NCBI RefSeq assembly: GCF_013373865.1
Contig: NC_050468.1
Location: forward strand, 10,664,510-10,728,509
Direction of reading: 5' to 3'
From: Monomorium pharaonis
Lineage: Eukaryota > Arthropoda > Insecta > Hymenoptera > Formicidae
Length of the DNA stretch: 64,000 nt
The notes beneath the pieces were generated by a model, which did no database searches, was not told the DNA's origin, and saw nothing but the letters and a program-made list of their open reading frames with translations. The position numbers were made by a program, and so were the translations under genes. Below are positions 22,005 through 35,340 of the stretch, in pieces (position 1 is the first letter of the stretch; each line of letters opens with the position of its first letter).

Positions 22005-24330
22005 GCTTGTTAGGAGCCTATTTTTAGCTTTAAACGAAAATTTATACATTGATATCATTTTTGCAGTATTAATACATATATATAATGACTAAAAGAAAAC
22101 TTGTTACACTAATACACGATGCAATTCTGAAAAATAATAAATAAATAAACGTTCGCGACAATCTTTTGTACAACTTACAATTGAGAGATAAACCGACGAA
22201 TATCGATCGTCGCTCTTGTTTTGCACGCGACTCACTAGCTTTCTAACGATTTCCATCGATCGCGAAACGCAGCCGTCGTGAATCGTGAAAGATGCTCCCA
22301 CGGATGGCGAAAGAACACCGTGTTACGAGGGTGACCGCGCGGAATCTGGGAGCGGCGGCGTGTAGAACAAGTAATAAAATAATTTTAACGACCGGCTTGA
22401 ATTATGCGCGTGGTACAAATAATAATATCTGCCCGGCACGCATCCCCGCAATAAATATCGAAGGGGTCCCCGGTCTTTCCCCCTCCCCCTTCCCCGTTGA
22501 CGGTCCAGGAACCCTCGAGCGTGTACCCTCTTCACGGTACACCTCGGCGAGGTTCATGCTCGGCTATGTGGAGCAGAGGGCCCCCGATCGCTACCGAGGG
22601 GTGGGGGGGGGGGGACCTTGCGAAAAGAGGCCTGACCTCGTCGCAGTGATTCTCCGCTCTCGTTGCCGTCGTCGTTGCGTCTCGCACGATAACGTGGGAA
22701 TATCGGCCGGCGTGTCTACGTTCAATGAGATAAAAATGCCTGTTTTTCTTTCCCCTGCGAAAAGTATCTCTCACGATAAGAAGAAATTTCCGTAACCGCA
22801 ATGATTTCCGTCGTTCACTCGTGCAACCTGATTAATAATGATAACTAATGATAGCGTGATCTTGGCGTTCCCTTTTAGGAATCTGAAGAGCATAACCATG
22901 CGACAGAACGGAAATTCTCATCTCTATACGTGGACGTAATCTCTCGCGTTAAGAGAAACGCTGGTGTTTGTTGAAATTTAACGCGAGGTTTCTCTCGCGA
23001 GCGATGCGCGCCATACGTGTGCACGTGTACTCGCGTAAGATTCACGAATCTCGGGATCGCGCCGGGGCACGTACTGAAATTCCAGGCGCGTTGGATGACG
23101 CTCGCGCACGCGGAACGAATCTCCTCGAGGTTTCTTGAATGCAACCGGGAGAGCCGTGTCGCGCGGCGCGGACGTCGCGTTACCGTCGTGTTGCCAGGTG
23201 ACAGACGTAGCACGAATTAAGTGTCGTAAGACGGTAGGGCCCCCCCGCCCCCCCCCCCGTGTATGATGAAGGGTGCGCCATTGTCATTTCCCGCCGCGCA
23301 CTCCGAATTCCGACGTGGATTCCGAAAGCGCGCGTGTCGATAGATCGATCGTCGCAATAATACCGGACGTTTCGGAAACGACTCGACTATTGTGCGACAC
23401 CGGACCGCGACCCTCTCCGTGAAAATAGTACGTCGCATCAAAACAAACACGAAAGCAATTCCGCCGGCACTTTCGCCGGTGTGAATCGTCACTTTAGCGA
23501 GACAAACGCACGGGCGTCACGTCAATTCGCACCCATACAAATTTCCCTTCTGCGAGATTTCTTTGTATAAGATGCAAAGGCATAAATTTGCACTGTAGGA
23601 AATCGCCGAGGGGCCCCGTCAATTTTAGGTTTCACGATATAAAAATTAATTTACAATTTGATTCGTATCGGTGTCTCGCAGAAAGAGAATCAAACGCCAG
23701 CCATCAGGTTCGCATCTTCGAAGGCGGAGTTTGACGAACATTTAAATTGGCCGACGGGATATTGCATCGTGCGGCTGCGAAGGCTATCCGGTTGCAGTGC
23801 AGATTTTGCAATGTAAGAAAGAAAAAAAGCGTTTCGATGTCGGGAACCAGAAAAGAGAGGTGAGGAAGAGGCGAGGGAGAGACGTGCGAGACGGGAAGGA
23901 GAGGAGGGGGAGGGGGGGTGGGGGTACGGCAAGAGAGAGATTATGTCGTCAAAACGGACGTGCGGCGTAGACCGGCGGTTGTGCCCATTGGCCGTTGACA
24001 GCGCAATGAGATCCTGATTTGCGCGGATGTATTTAATCGCGCGCGGAGGCGCGCGAGAGAGTTGCGGGCTCGCGCGAGTGAGCGAGCGAGCAGTTGCGCG
24101 CATCGTTTAGCAATCAGGGAGAATGATGCAGCCAGAACGGCCGACCGACGGGCCGGCGCACGGAGATGGCGTAGCTACGCGCAATCAGTATGCCCGCGCA
24201 ATTTATTTGTACACCTGTGCCCGCCGCGGTCCTGCGGGAGACGCGAGAGACCGATCCGGGATCCGGGGGCTTTCACGCACGGTTACGCACTCACGAAGGA
24301 ACTTGACATTACGCTCGCGTAGAAACTGAC
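22005..24330. other. CpG-rich intergenic block
   Basis: CpG-dense DNA with poly-G/poly-C runs (about 22600-22614 and 23240-23260) and palindromic CGCGCG stretches. Frames on both strands are arginine/proline-rich with no recognisable domain. No gene supported. Confidence 0.5.
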
Positions 24331-25737
24331 ATAAATTGTGTATATCTTGCAAACTTTCCAATAAAGGAAATTGAATAATGCTACTTATTTTAGTGAAATT
24401 AATTAAATTAATTTTTTTTTTCTGTTAAAATTAATCAAATTAAATTTGATTAAAATGGCGATAATCAAGTTGACAGTTCCGTGATTAGTTGATATGTAAC
24501 TAATGAAATAATATCGTTGTGTCAATTAACAAGTTTGATTGTCTAATCAAAATATTTTGATAAGATGGCAAGACTTAACTATATTATTTTATTAGTCAAC
24601 GCATCAATCAAAACTTTGCTTGTTAATACAAAACATTTCACTCGATATAGATGCATGGTGTATGGTCGTTATTCTTTATTTTTTTTTCTCAGGATACAAT
24701 CTTGTTTAAATGTGACAAACCATAGCTGATCTATTGATCTATTGATAATAATATAATAAGTTGGTGCATCTTAAAGTGACAAATCCTTTAAAACAGATTT
24801 TAAAAGAAACATAATCTCGTACTGGCTTATGAATACGAGTTCAATGTTGACAAGTTCGACAAAAATGATAATATGAGCAACAATAGCATAGTTGACTTCT
24901 GATTTCAGCAGTCTTTATCTAGTAGTTACCGCTTAATGAAAGAAAATCTTTGAACCTTAACCAATTCTCAACAAAAAATGAACACCTACTTTGCATTTAA
25001 CAGTAGATTTCCGACGACTATTGTATTGCTCCTTTGTTGTACATATATTTCTATTCTAATATCACGTTGAACAAAAATTATATATATATATAATTAAAGT
25101 TATTTCTTTGAAAAAAGGTTTGGTTATGATAAGCTTTGGTCAAAGTTATTTAGAGCCTTAATGAAATAGTTTCAACTAAACATAAATGAATTAACGAAAT
25201 GAACAACGAAATGTTTATAAATATTATCAAACGTTTTGTTATTATTATTTTGTTATTATTATATTTGTTTATAGCAATCAAATATTTCAAACATCTTTAT
25301 TATTATCTTGATCACTCGAAGTCGTAAGAATTCGTATTTTTCCGAAAGCTTTCTCCGTTTAAAATTTATTTCCCTTTCAAAGCAAAAAATAACTGTAAAT
25401 TTTACAACCTCCGTGTTGTACTTTCTTTTTCATGGTAATAGGACGAACTAAAACAAAGTTTTCTTTTCACACAGGGCAATAAAATCTGTCTGTGTCCTTG
25501 GACCTTTTTTGTAAAATATAGCTTTTTCGTAGCTACTTTCTATTTTCTTTTCAAGGAAGCACCCAATTTATAAAAAAAACTATCGTCATAAAATATAATA
25601 AATTTTATCATTTATAACTTTTTAGCAACCAACGACTGTTTTTGTATGTTGCCATAAAATGAACAAGAAAAGGGATAAGACTAGTCATATGTACGCAAAA
25701 TAACTGCTTGATTTTAACTAACATGACTATGCTGATA

Positions 25738-25963
25738 CACGGAGAGAATTTTCTCTTAAAATTTACCTTCAAAATTATGGGATAAGTGTGAGCTCGAGAA
25801 ATTTTAGTATACTTTTTAGTAAAATTTACGATACTTTTAGTAAATTTTACTGAAAGTATAGTAAATTTTATATTAAACAGCATAATAAAATTCCTCGAGA
25901 TTACACACTATCTCACAATTACCAGATTTTGAGGGTAAATTTTAAGAGAAAATTCTCTCCGTG
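25738..25963. mobile_element. Foldback MITE, TA-flanked, 226 bp
   Basis: The left terminus begins CACGGAGAGAATTTTCTCTT and the right terminus is its reverse complement over roughly 38 bp with one mismatch. The interior also folds back (GTGTGAGCTCGAGAAATTTTA against TAAAATTCCTCGAGATTACACAC), so nearly the whole element can form one hairpin. TA lies directly outside both ends (25736-25737 and 25964-25965), as for Tc1/mariner-type insertions. No coding capacity. Confidence 0.85.
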
Positions 25964-25965
25964 TA

Positions 25966-26275
25966 TTATCCCTTCGCATACACACTATTATAGGTGATTG
26001 TCACACATGGCAATTTTCAAACAACTGTATCTTTTAAAATACTTATGCTAAAATTCTGAAAAAATTTATGAATTAACTTTAATGTTTATAGAAAGTATTT
26101 GCATACTTTTGGTATTAAAATTTAAGAAATTTTATATTAAAAAAAATTATTATATTTTACTATTTAAAAAAAATTAGATTTTGCAGTTTTTGAGTTCTTT
26201 TCATTTATTACGGTACTTAAAAGATAAAGACCGCTGAATATTTAATTGGCAACCAGTGTGTATGTGAAGGGTTAT
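25966..26275. mobile_element. MITE-like element adjoining the previous one
   Basis: Termini TTATCCCTTCGCATACACACT (25966-25986) and the inverse of AGTGTGTATGTGAAGGGTTAT (26255-26275) match at 18 of 21 positions. The interior is AT-rich and non-coding. It starts 2 bp after the neighbouring element, so one may have inserted beside or into the other. Confidence 0.55.
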
Positions 26276-27559
26276 TGATAAAAATATTTTCGAAATACTG
26301 ACTTGCTGAATTATTTATTAAATTATTTATACATAATTTTATTGAAAAATATATTAAATATTTTTTAATAATTTCCTTAAATTATTTTGCCTGCGAAATT
26401 TTCGATGTCAATGGCAAGTCTTTTTATGATATAAGTAATTGCGTTAATAAATAAGCCAAAGTACTGATTATAAAGAATGACCGCAAAAATAGGCTTAAAT
26501 AGTTCATTTTTTCACTCTTAATTTTAGACTTCTATCTGGTACTAATTATTTATAATGAGGTATTAATCGTCAAAAAGTTTCAAATGGAGCCGACTTTATT
26601 TTCGAGATATGGAGGGTCAAAGTTGTTAATTTTACCAACTTGCGCATATTCGCTGTTTTAAGACATTGGAATGAAAAATTACATAATAATAGGTTTAATA
26701 AATAAGTAATATTTAAATAATATTGTTATGTGCGGGAATATTAATAAATATCGTAATTATCTATTATTGCTAGGAAACGTAAAATGTTAACCCTTTAGAA
26801 AAAAGGATAGGTTAATGATTTTTTTCTTGTGACAGGAAAGGAACTTAAAAGGTACTTGGTAAAACCGACGGCTGTAAATTTCTATTCTCAATGGCTGCTC
26901 GTCTGTGGTTCGGACAAGCGAGAGATTATTTGGATTCCGAAGAATAGCAACAATCGAGCTTTGTAATCGGTCCTCGAAACGATAAAGACTTTGTTGGCTA
27001 CCCTTCCGACGGCGCCGTTCTCTCCTCAACGTAACCACCCCCTGATTTTCGCTCGATCTCGCCTCCCCCTCCCCTCTTTCAACCTTTCTCCTTTCTCTTC
27101 GTCGCGCGAGCGTGAGCGCGTACACATACACACACACATACACACAATTTCCCTCTCTCGTTACTCGAGCTCTAAGAGCTGGCCCAATGCTATCACCTGT
27201 TGACAATCGGACGCCTACGAATTCGCTCGCGTATCGCGTGAACATGTTTTTCCCTTCTTAGTATCTTTTTCTTTCTTCATTTTGACATGGAGCTTGACGA
27301 CGTTTCAAGTTCAACGAATTCAAGAGAAGTTTATTTTATAAGAATTGAGCAATTTTATAAACAATAGTTTTTCAGCACGAATATAAATAGCTATGATACA
27401 TTTATGGCACATAAATACATTATTTGTAATAAGAATTAATTTTGTTCCTGCGATTTGCTCGCGAATGACAAATAATTTTGAAAATTCAAATGAAACATGA
27501 TTCTTGCATACAAAAGCAAAGATACATAAATCATTAAGATTGGCAGGTAAAAGGAAAAG

Positions 27560-27955
27560 AATTTTTTGTCACATGTGCGTCAAAAGTGGTCCCTTTCATG
27601 TCACTTTTTTGTGGGTAAAGTCGCCGATTTCAGCACTTTAATATTATTACACAGTTTTTGTCCTTTAATTGATGGCGTGAATTGTGGCGAAAAACATTTC
27701 AGCACAACTTTTTCAGCACGTTTGATCATTTCAGGACTCGCATGCGCGTCATCTTGCGACACGCATATGATAACTCTCGCAGAATTGACCGACTTTTACG
27801 AATCTAATCTTGGCTAACCTGTTAATTTACGAGAACCCATGACACTCAAAGGATCACACAGCGATACATAGGTAACAAAAAAGACGATAATGTAACGGAT
27901 AAACGCACTCGTGTACAAAAGGCTTTAAGCTTTTATTACATAGTGTACTATTAAT
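27560..27955 (+). repeat. Unclassified ~0.4-kb dispersed repeat, copy 1
   Basis: Aligns along its whole length, by eye about three quarters identical, with the reverse complement of 45490-45893. Shared blocks include GTAAACGCACTCGTGTACAA-like sequence, CTCGCAGAAT, TTGATGGCGTGAATYGTG and TTTCAGCAYTTTA. An 84-codon frame runs through it and a related frame exists in the second copy, but both look like fortuitous openings. No terminal inverted repeats or poly(A) were recognised, so the class is unknown. Confidence 0.8.
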
Positions 27956-28620
27956 GATGGTTATTGAACATTTTTTATTTTAAATTGTTTCGCACTTTTA
28001 TTTAACAATCGCACTCTCTTTCTCGCTTTCTGTTTTACGATTATTAAGTTTAATATTTAATTAATCATTATCACAACTAACAAATTCTCTTTTTAAAATA
28101 ATGAACAGTTAATTATTTAAACAATAAAGAAATTTTTTACTTTTGCTTGCTATTTATTATCATAATTGTGTGAGAATGCCATAAAAGAGATTATTGTCAT
28201 TATCGATGTAATCCATTATTTATTATTTGAAAATACTCTGTTAGCCCAAGAATAGTTCTCCGAGGTTTCTTACATTTTAAGGTTGAAAAAATGAAGCTTA
28301 AGTTATCAAATTGTTTTATTGATACAAAATTCATATCTATTTTTTATTCAAAGATTTCGAGACACAATTTATATTTTAGGAGTAAGCTGTCAAGAACCGG
28401 AAAGATATTTTAGTTCAGTTACTGTTACGATTTAACGAGAAAATTGGAACCGCTTATATTACGGTTTTTTTCAGTTAGGATTTTTCTACAATCATTCTTT
28501 CATACATTTGCATTATTTTATTAAATAATATATATCTTATTAAATAATATTTTATGTGTCAATATATTTCTATTCTATTTCTATATACTTCTATTATTTT
28601 ATTTCTTTCTTGTTTTATCT

Positions 28621-28691
<71 letters not shown>

Positions 28692-30839
28692 ACACACACA
28701 CACACATTAAAATAGTAAACTTAATAATCGCAAGACAGAGAGAGGGGGAAAGCGGGCGCGTGCGTGTATGTATGTATGTGTGTAGTAGTAGTAGCAGTAG
28801 TAGGCAAATGATTTAAAATGAAAAATGTACTCAAAATGACCATTATTTAGTTTTTTTTCTTTTTACTTATTAATCTTGATGGTTTATATTATGTTTACTT
28901 TTGTATACAAGAATCATGTTTTATTTGGATTTTAAAAATATATACAACATGTATAGAGAAGAGACAGAGACAGAAAAACATTTTGAATAATTTATGTTAT
29001 TTTGAATAATTAATTTATATTTTAAATGTTTAAAAAATACGTAATGATGCTTCTCAAAATTAAAACTTGAAAGGTTTTATTTTATTTTTTGCACCTTTGA
29101 AGTTATAACGAGTTTAAGTAATGTGCTCTTAACATTTCTGCATTATTCTAACTTTATCATTTGTTAGACGTAAAACAACGATAGAATATTCTTAATAGCG
29201 CTGATAGTTTCCTAAATGCCACTAATGTCAACGCAACCTATATTCGGGCTTATATAATGAAAAAGTTCGCTTTTGTTAAATTTTATAACTTTTAAAGAGA
29301 ATAACGTGTGTGTGTATGTGTATTTAAAATGTTACGTTAATAAAAATAATAAATTATGTATTAAAAATCACAAGAAATAAAAATACTGTAAATTAAAGAC
29401 AATTTATGATTCGGTTATGACTTCGACGTTATATGTTTACAATTTTGGTATGATTTATGGTTTTAACTGAAGAGTTATAGAACAGTTATTGGTTTCGGTT
29501 TCAATTTGTTTCGGGTCCTTATGACTTATATTGCTGATCTGTTAAACCTATATAGATTAGGGTATAGAAAAACGTTTCAAGCTAAACTGTATAATATGAA
29601 ATTAATTAGGTACCTATGTATAGTAGCAAGAGCTATTGTAAATTTAAAATAGAAATTCTTAAATAAGGTTTGAATTAAAATGCAAGCTATCTTTATATTT
29701 ATATAAATAAATACATATTTGTGCAGATATAATTAATACAAAATTTATATTATTTTTATTGAAATGTACTAAATATAATTTTATATTTATTTAATATGGG
29801 ACAAATAATAAAAAGGTTTTTAACCATTTTTAATAATTCTGCAAGAACAAATACAATATAAAATATTTGTTGATGATAGCGATTTAAACTTACTTTAAAT
29901 TGATATAAAATGTATGTTGCATTATAATATATTTTGTTTTTTTGCAATATATAAAAGTCTGCAATACATAAGCAATATAAAATTTTATTTACCAATTTTT
30001 TTATTTTTTAGAAATGCTGTTATACTGTTTTGTGCACTAGATTTAGGAAAAGTGATCACAATCCGGCTAGAAAATTTTTAATGATCTTAACAAGGATCTT
30101 ATTTTGACATCAGATTCATAACCAAATATCTTTATCAAGTTTACATCGGACTGAATCATTAAATTCTTACTACATCAGAGAAACAAAATCTAGTGAAAAA
30201 TCTCATAATGCTGAATCTTTTGTCCTAATATGTGTGGTTCTTTAATTACGAGAAATAAAATTTTTTTACGTCCATCGTGGACGATATCGCGTATTGCTGT
30301 AACTATAAGTTTAATCGGAAAATACTAAATCTTTATATTAATCTGTTATACATTCCTGATATAACATGTTAAATCTAGTCATGTTAACTAGAAATTCTAC
30401 TTGATCTTACGAAGATGCACTTTATCAAATATGTCTCATTGAATTTTTCTTCGTATAATAATAAAACAACTATAACAAGCATTAGTATAACAATGATGTC
30501 AATGAGACAATTATGTAATATAAATTCTTTACTGCATTTGATAGAAGGTGTGCATATTAATTTAATGCAACTATAACACGTATGGTCCAAATTTGGATTA
30601 AATATAAGAAATAATTATTTAAAAAATATAAGAAAGTAATAAAGTTCTTAATGAATATACTAGTAGTATAAACTAAAAAAATGTACTTTTGAATCTAGCT
30701 TTTTATTGGGAAGCATAAGAAAGTTTCAATATATTTCTCATTATTTTAACACTGAAACCGTCATTCATTGAAATTTGATATTTATTCGAAATTTTACATC
30801 AACCAAGTCGGGTTCTTATAAGATAATGGATAAAACTGA
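27956..30839. other. AT-rich intergenic DNA
   Basis: No gene or clear transposon recognised. Contains a long (CA)n tract and GTA repeats (28779-28802). Confidence 0.6.
28623..28706. repeat. Long (CA)n microsatellite
   Basis: Forty-two dinucleotide units with a single TA interruption (28687-28688). It is the longest CA tract in the window. Confidence 0.95.
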
Positions 30840-31650
30840 TAAAATTTTTACTCGGGATAATAAACAGTAACAAGGCAGAATTCACGCCGCGAAGAGACGC
30901 GCATTTCGCGCGTGTAGCGAAAATCGATGTGCGCGTCGGGAGAGAAACGCAATCGCGAAACCAAAGGTCTCGGTTGCCGAACCTCGGTCGGTCGGTTGGT
31001 CGGATATGAATGAACGCGAGCGCGGCACGAGACGTTCGTGCGGGTAGAAGGAGATCGATCGCAGGGCCGTTCAGGATTCTGGTTTTCGAGTGCGTCTATG
31101 TGTCGGGACGTACAATGAGCTTTCTCATGTCGCACAGTCGTGGATGCGCATCGTCGAGATACACAATTCGCACACGTACACGCGACCTCGATATACGCAC
31201 GCGCGCGCGCACTCGATAGGGACAGATAGCCCTATGTAAGTATGCGTGCGGCGCATGCCATGTGCGTATACGTATACGTGGGAAGCCTAGGAAAGCCCGG
31301 TGCTACAAAGGCAGTGCGCCATCGAGTATCGCAAACATTGATTTGAATCACAAAGACCGCCCGCGGTATCCCATTGTCGGACTTCGACTTATTGTATGCT
31401 CTCTCTCTCTCTTTCTCTGTCTCCCTTTCTCTATTTCTCCTTCAGCTTTCTATGTGTATCGCACGATCCGTTCTATCTTCTTTCAATGGTAACGACCTAT
31501 CAATCCACTTATTCCGCACGGTTTATGTGCCACTTGTGGCATTTCGGCCTAATGTCGCTGTTGCGCGAGCAAATCGCACGCGTGAGTGACGTTCTCGCCG
31601 ATTTTTGTGGATGCGCATCATCCGTGATCAAATATCGCTCTAATTTGTAG
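30840..31650. other. CpG-rich island, ~4 kb upstream of SoxN
   Basis: An abrupt change from AT-rich DNA to CpG-dense sequence with ACGCGCGCGC and repeated CGTATACGT motifs, ending in a CT-rich stretch near 31398-31445. No coding signal. The position and isolation fit an upstream regulatory element or alternative promoter, but nothing specific proves this. Confidence 0.35.
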
Positions 31651-31906
31651 CTTCTTATGAGACATAATAAAGTTTGCGCGATGATTGCATGAGCTCATTT
31701 AACATGGCTAATTTTGTATTGTCTTATCTTAAGTAATGAGTGAAATCTAACTTCCATTAAAAAATAAAATCTCTGAAAACTCTGAAGAGATGAAGTTAAA
31801 GTGATGTCTAATGACATAATTTATTTCTATGGAGTAAAGATAGTAGAGGTAATAAACATAAACCAAAGAACTAAAGTATTTATTGTAAAAAATTGGGTAA
31901 TAAAGT

Positions 31907-32170
31907 GAAAAGCGGAAAGATAAAATTTGACACGTGTTTAATTTTTCATTTTTATAGAAATGTCACATAATTTTGTGTCACACAAATAAATTTGTACTTT
32001 TAAGAAAAATATAGGTCTCACCCTGAGAAATAATTAAAATAAAAGAAAGAGAAAGGTGAAATTTGACACGTGTTTAACTTTTTATTTTTATGGAAATGTC
32101 ACATAATTTTAGTCACACAAATAAATTTGCACTTTTAGGAAAAATATAGGTCTCATCCTGAGAAATAATT
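31907..32170. repeat. Two-copy direct tandem duplication, ~135-bp period
   Basis: 31907-32035 and 32042-32170 are highly similar. Both contain AAATTTGACACGTGTTTAA, AAATGTCACATAATTTT, TCACACAAATAAATTTG and AAAAATATAGGTCTCA, with a few substitutions and a small indel. Each copy keeps a perfect CACGTG E-box. No coding frame. Confidence 0.9.
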
Positions 32171-32642
32171 GCGTTTCTAACCCTTTTTTATGTCTGTTAA
32201 AAGTGCTGAAATTCCTTTACTTTTTACCTGCTACCTGAAACCAAATATCCGGTCAATACCTAACGACTAACTCGTAAAAAAAAGTCATAAATTTAAGTTT
32301 TACCCGGTCGCCAAAAACTTTAATTAATAATAGGTTTATTTATTTATTTAATTTTTACAATAAACACAAATTTGTATAAATATAATAAGTGTTTGGTTTA
32401 ATTAAATTATTTTTTTCGGAACTCAATTAAAATAAAATGTCTTTGAAATATTTGTAGTAGTGGCGCTGACTTATAATCAACATTTTTTAACAATATTAAT
32501 TTGTTACTAATTGATTTTGATTATAATTATGTGATAGCTATAATACAACCAATTTCTGGACTGAAATAATCAAGTGCTACGCCCTTGACATTTAGATACG
32601 TTTGATATTTGCGAAACACGTTTTATTCCTGTTATTGTTTTG

Positions 32643-32683
32643 ATCCGATATCGTTATGATAAAAGCTTATTGAGATATCGGAT
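32643..32683. repeat. Inverted repeat, 10-bp perfect arms
   Basis: ATCCGATATC (32643-32652) and GATATCGGAT (32674-32683) flank 21 bp containing GATAAAAGCTTAT. The symmetrical layout could be a dimeric factor site or chance. Confidence 0.6.
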
Positions 32684-34831
32684 AAGCGACTTCTGCCGCG
32701 ATCAATGCAAGCTGCAATTGCACTAAAGACCATCGTTCTCAAGGACGAATTGCGAAATAATAATGTCATCGCAATCACGATGATCGCGCGCATCAAGATC
32801 GAGAGCACTCTAGATTACTTTGTAAAATTGACGTAATTGAGTAATCAAAATGTAGGTAAACAATGTTTCGATGAGATTGCAATTACGATAATCATCTTTT
32901 GAAATGAGGAAAATGTATATGCTGCATTTGAAAGAAAATATTATGCTTTTTTGCGTCAACAACTACGTATCAGTTTTGAAGAGATCGTCGCTCATTTTAA
33001 GGAATATCTTTCACTGTTATCGTCGATGAAGCACAAAATATAATTTTATCGTTTATCTACCACGCATACTTGCGCCACAAGCCAACTCGTCTCGCATCTC
33101 TTCTCCTTTTCGTCGCGTCTTGCGGCAACAGGTTCCACAACATGAAGCATGCTGAAATGAAGACATCCAGACTGAGGCTGGTACGATAATGATTTTAACG
33201 ATTTCTTCTAGCGTTCGTCGGACGAGCATAGGAAGGAATTAGACTTTTTACAAACTTCAAACTTTTTTGAGTATACATTTATCGAGCAGTAATAAAAAGC
33301 AGTGAAATGTAATTTAAAAGTGACGTTAAGTGCGGAAGAGAAATTATTATATTACGACGAGAGTAAAGAGGATCGAAAGAAGAGGCGAATTCTCACTACT
33401 TTCATCAAGAAGAAAAAAATGGAAACTAGCTGATAAGATAGAAGACGGGTGACGCACTACATATGATATGAATTGCGGAAAATAAGTCTCCCTTTTTTAT
33501 TTTTTAATCATGAGAACATCATCCACAAGATAAAATTGCTCAAACGGAGTCGTTCTAGTATTCCTTATTTAAGGAATATGATATTGTATTACTCTAACTT
33601 CATTTTAACAGCGTGCAGTATTACAATCTTCACGTTGTGTCTAATTTGTTTCCATTGGATAAATTAAAAAAATTGTTAGGAATTCCATCGAAATCTGCAC
33701 ATATGCATGTATTTGATTTTTATTCGTGCATTAACGTCGACGTATACATATGTAACACATCGTACAGCTTCAGGTCGTGTCCGAAGGAACATATTAAGTC
33801 TCGCGGACGCGCGTATGCACCGGCGTTGCTCAACGCTGCGGACGCGGCGCGGCGTAGCGGTATATGCGTCCGACGGGTAGCCGATTTCGCGGCGCGAAAA
33901 AGCAATGTAGGAACGTAGCCTGTGTACGGACCGTTGCGAGAGAGGGACAGACGGAGAGGAGAGGATGGCGACCGCGTGGGATACGGGTGAGAAGGGAGCG
34001 CGAGGATGGCAAGCGAGTCCGTCGTGACCGAAGCGCACCGCGAGAGGTCGGTCATGTTCGCCGTGTGACGTCATGAGGCAATGGCGCCGCCTCCGTGGCG
34101 AGCGAGCCGGCCGATTGGTTGCTGGAAATGATGGCAGGCATGCTTGCCAATCGATTGCCCGCGGTGCGTGCGAAGCGCAGTACATCGGTCCGATATGAGC
34201 CCCACTCTACTTCGTCGTAGGGTTGATGGAGAGGGGGCGCGCTTCATCGGGAGAAGGGGTACGGCCGCCTTCGGCAGGAAGTGAGCTCCCGACCCCGCGG
34301 CGTGAAATAGAATTCAGACGGTTTCGTTCTCTCGTGGAGAGTGGAAGTTGTTTCATTTCTTCTGCATTGAACTGTATATTCTTCGTCGTCGTTGACGAGC
34401 GGGAACGGAGCGATATAAGCGAAAACAAAAGCAACGTCATCGCTTTCAGCCGGTACGTGGTTGCGGTTCGAAAGCCCTTGCGCAGGGGGTCGACAGTTTC
34501 CTCGTTGACACGGATAAGTGCATACGCGGGTGAAAAACCAAAGACAGAAACAGTGTTCGTAAACTTGACCGGGCCGTTGATTTTCGCCGTTGATCCGTTC
34601 TCCGCTTACGCTACTTGTGCCGCAGATACGACACGCCGTTTAGGGAGTGCCATCGTTTTATTTCGAAAGAGACCGCCGCTCCATAGCACTCGCGTTTAGT
34701 TGGCGCGTCGTTGCCGCATCGTCGTGACGCGATTCGTCGAGCTTAGTGTGGTCCGCAGCCAGTCAGAGTGGTTGGCGAATGGTACGGAGTGGTGAGAGAC
34801 TAACAGTGAGGGGAAGAAAGTGACAGTGCAG

Positions 34832-34866
34832 TCAGTTCTCTCACGGACTCTGTGACTCAAGGATCG
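34832..34866 (+). promoter_or_regulatory. Candidate SoxN core promoter (Inr plus DPE-like)
   Basis: TCAGTT (34832-34837) matches the arthropod initiator, with A at 34834 as +1. At +28 to +33 (34861-34866) GGATCG fits the downstream promoter element RGWYVT at five of six positions, at exactly the spacing DPE requires. No TATA box lies upstream, which is typical for Inr/DPE promoters of insect developmental genes. Short motifs occur by chance, so this is suggestive only. Confidence 0.3.
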
Positions 34867-35301
34867 TTCGAGGTTCGCTCCGGTGATTTTTATTGGAAAG
34901 GAAATCGGGGGGGGAAAAAAAGAGAAACGGATGAACGCACGTATCGCAAAACGACGTGTGGAGGACTATAGTATACCGATGACTATGGTATACCGATAGT
35001 ATGACGATCGCGAGTGTTGTTCCTCGCCGAGACCGTGTTCGCGTGGAGTTGGTTGCCTCATGAACGGTATTCGGCATTCGTTTTCGGCGACTGGAGCCGG
35101 AGTCGTTGTTGCGCAAAACGAGGATTGATCACAATACGTAGATCGTAACAGCACGGAATGGTCGTTCGTGCCACATCATCGATCGTGTGATCGAATCGAT
35201 CATCGTACGCCGGTGATCAGGAGACGTGCCACTTAGCGTTCGTACGGAGTGTCTTAGTAGTGATTATTACCGGTGACTTGGATAATTCGCGATCGACTTT
35301 T

Positions 35302-35340
35302 ATGTCGCATTACTCCGCACGCGAAGGTGAAAAACATTAA
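35302..35340 (+). other. Short upstream ORF in SoxN leader
   Basis: ATG to TAA, 12 codons (MSHYSAREGEKH), in the same frame as SoxN and 150 bp before its start. After the TAA the frame stays open into the SoxN coding sequence. It could damp translation if present in the mature leader; splicing at 35446 would remove it. Confidence 0.35.

Larger units (their letters stand above)
24331..27559. other. AT-rich intergenic DNA hosting small inverted-repeat elements
   Basis: AT-rich with two adjacent inverted-repeat elements (25738-25963 and 25966-26275). A short CpG-richer island with CA repeats lies at 26850-27240. No gene supported. Confidence 0.55.
31651..33760. other. Intergenic DNA upstream of SoxN
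   Basis: AT-rich, with a two-copy tandem duplication (31907-32170). A more complex, less AT-rich segment (about 32570-33250) contains a 41-bp near-palindrome (32643-32683). No gene supported. Confidence 0.5.

Noticed and set aside
27566..27817. 84-codon frame with a similar frame at 45663-45908 (- strand)
   Set aside because: The similarity is real but is explained by two copies of a dispersed repeat; there is no evidence of selection on the protein.
34223..34699. 158-codon open frame upstream of SoxN
   Set aside because: No domain, and it lies in the promoter/leader region; without transcripts or conservation it is not supportable as a gene.
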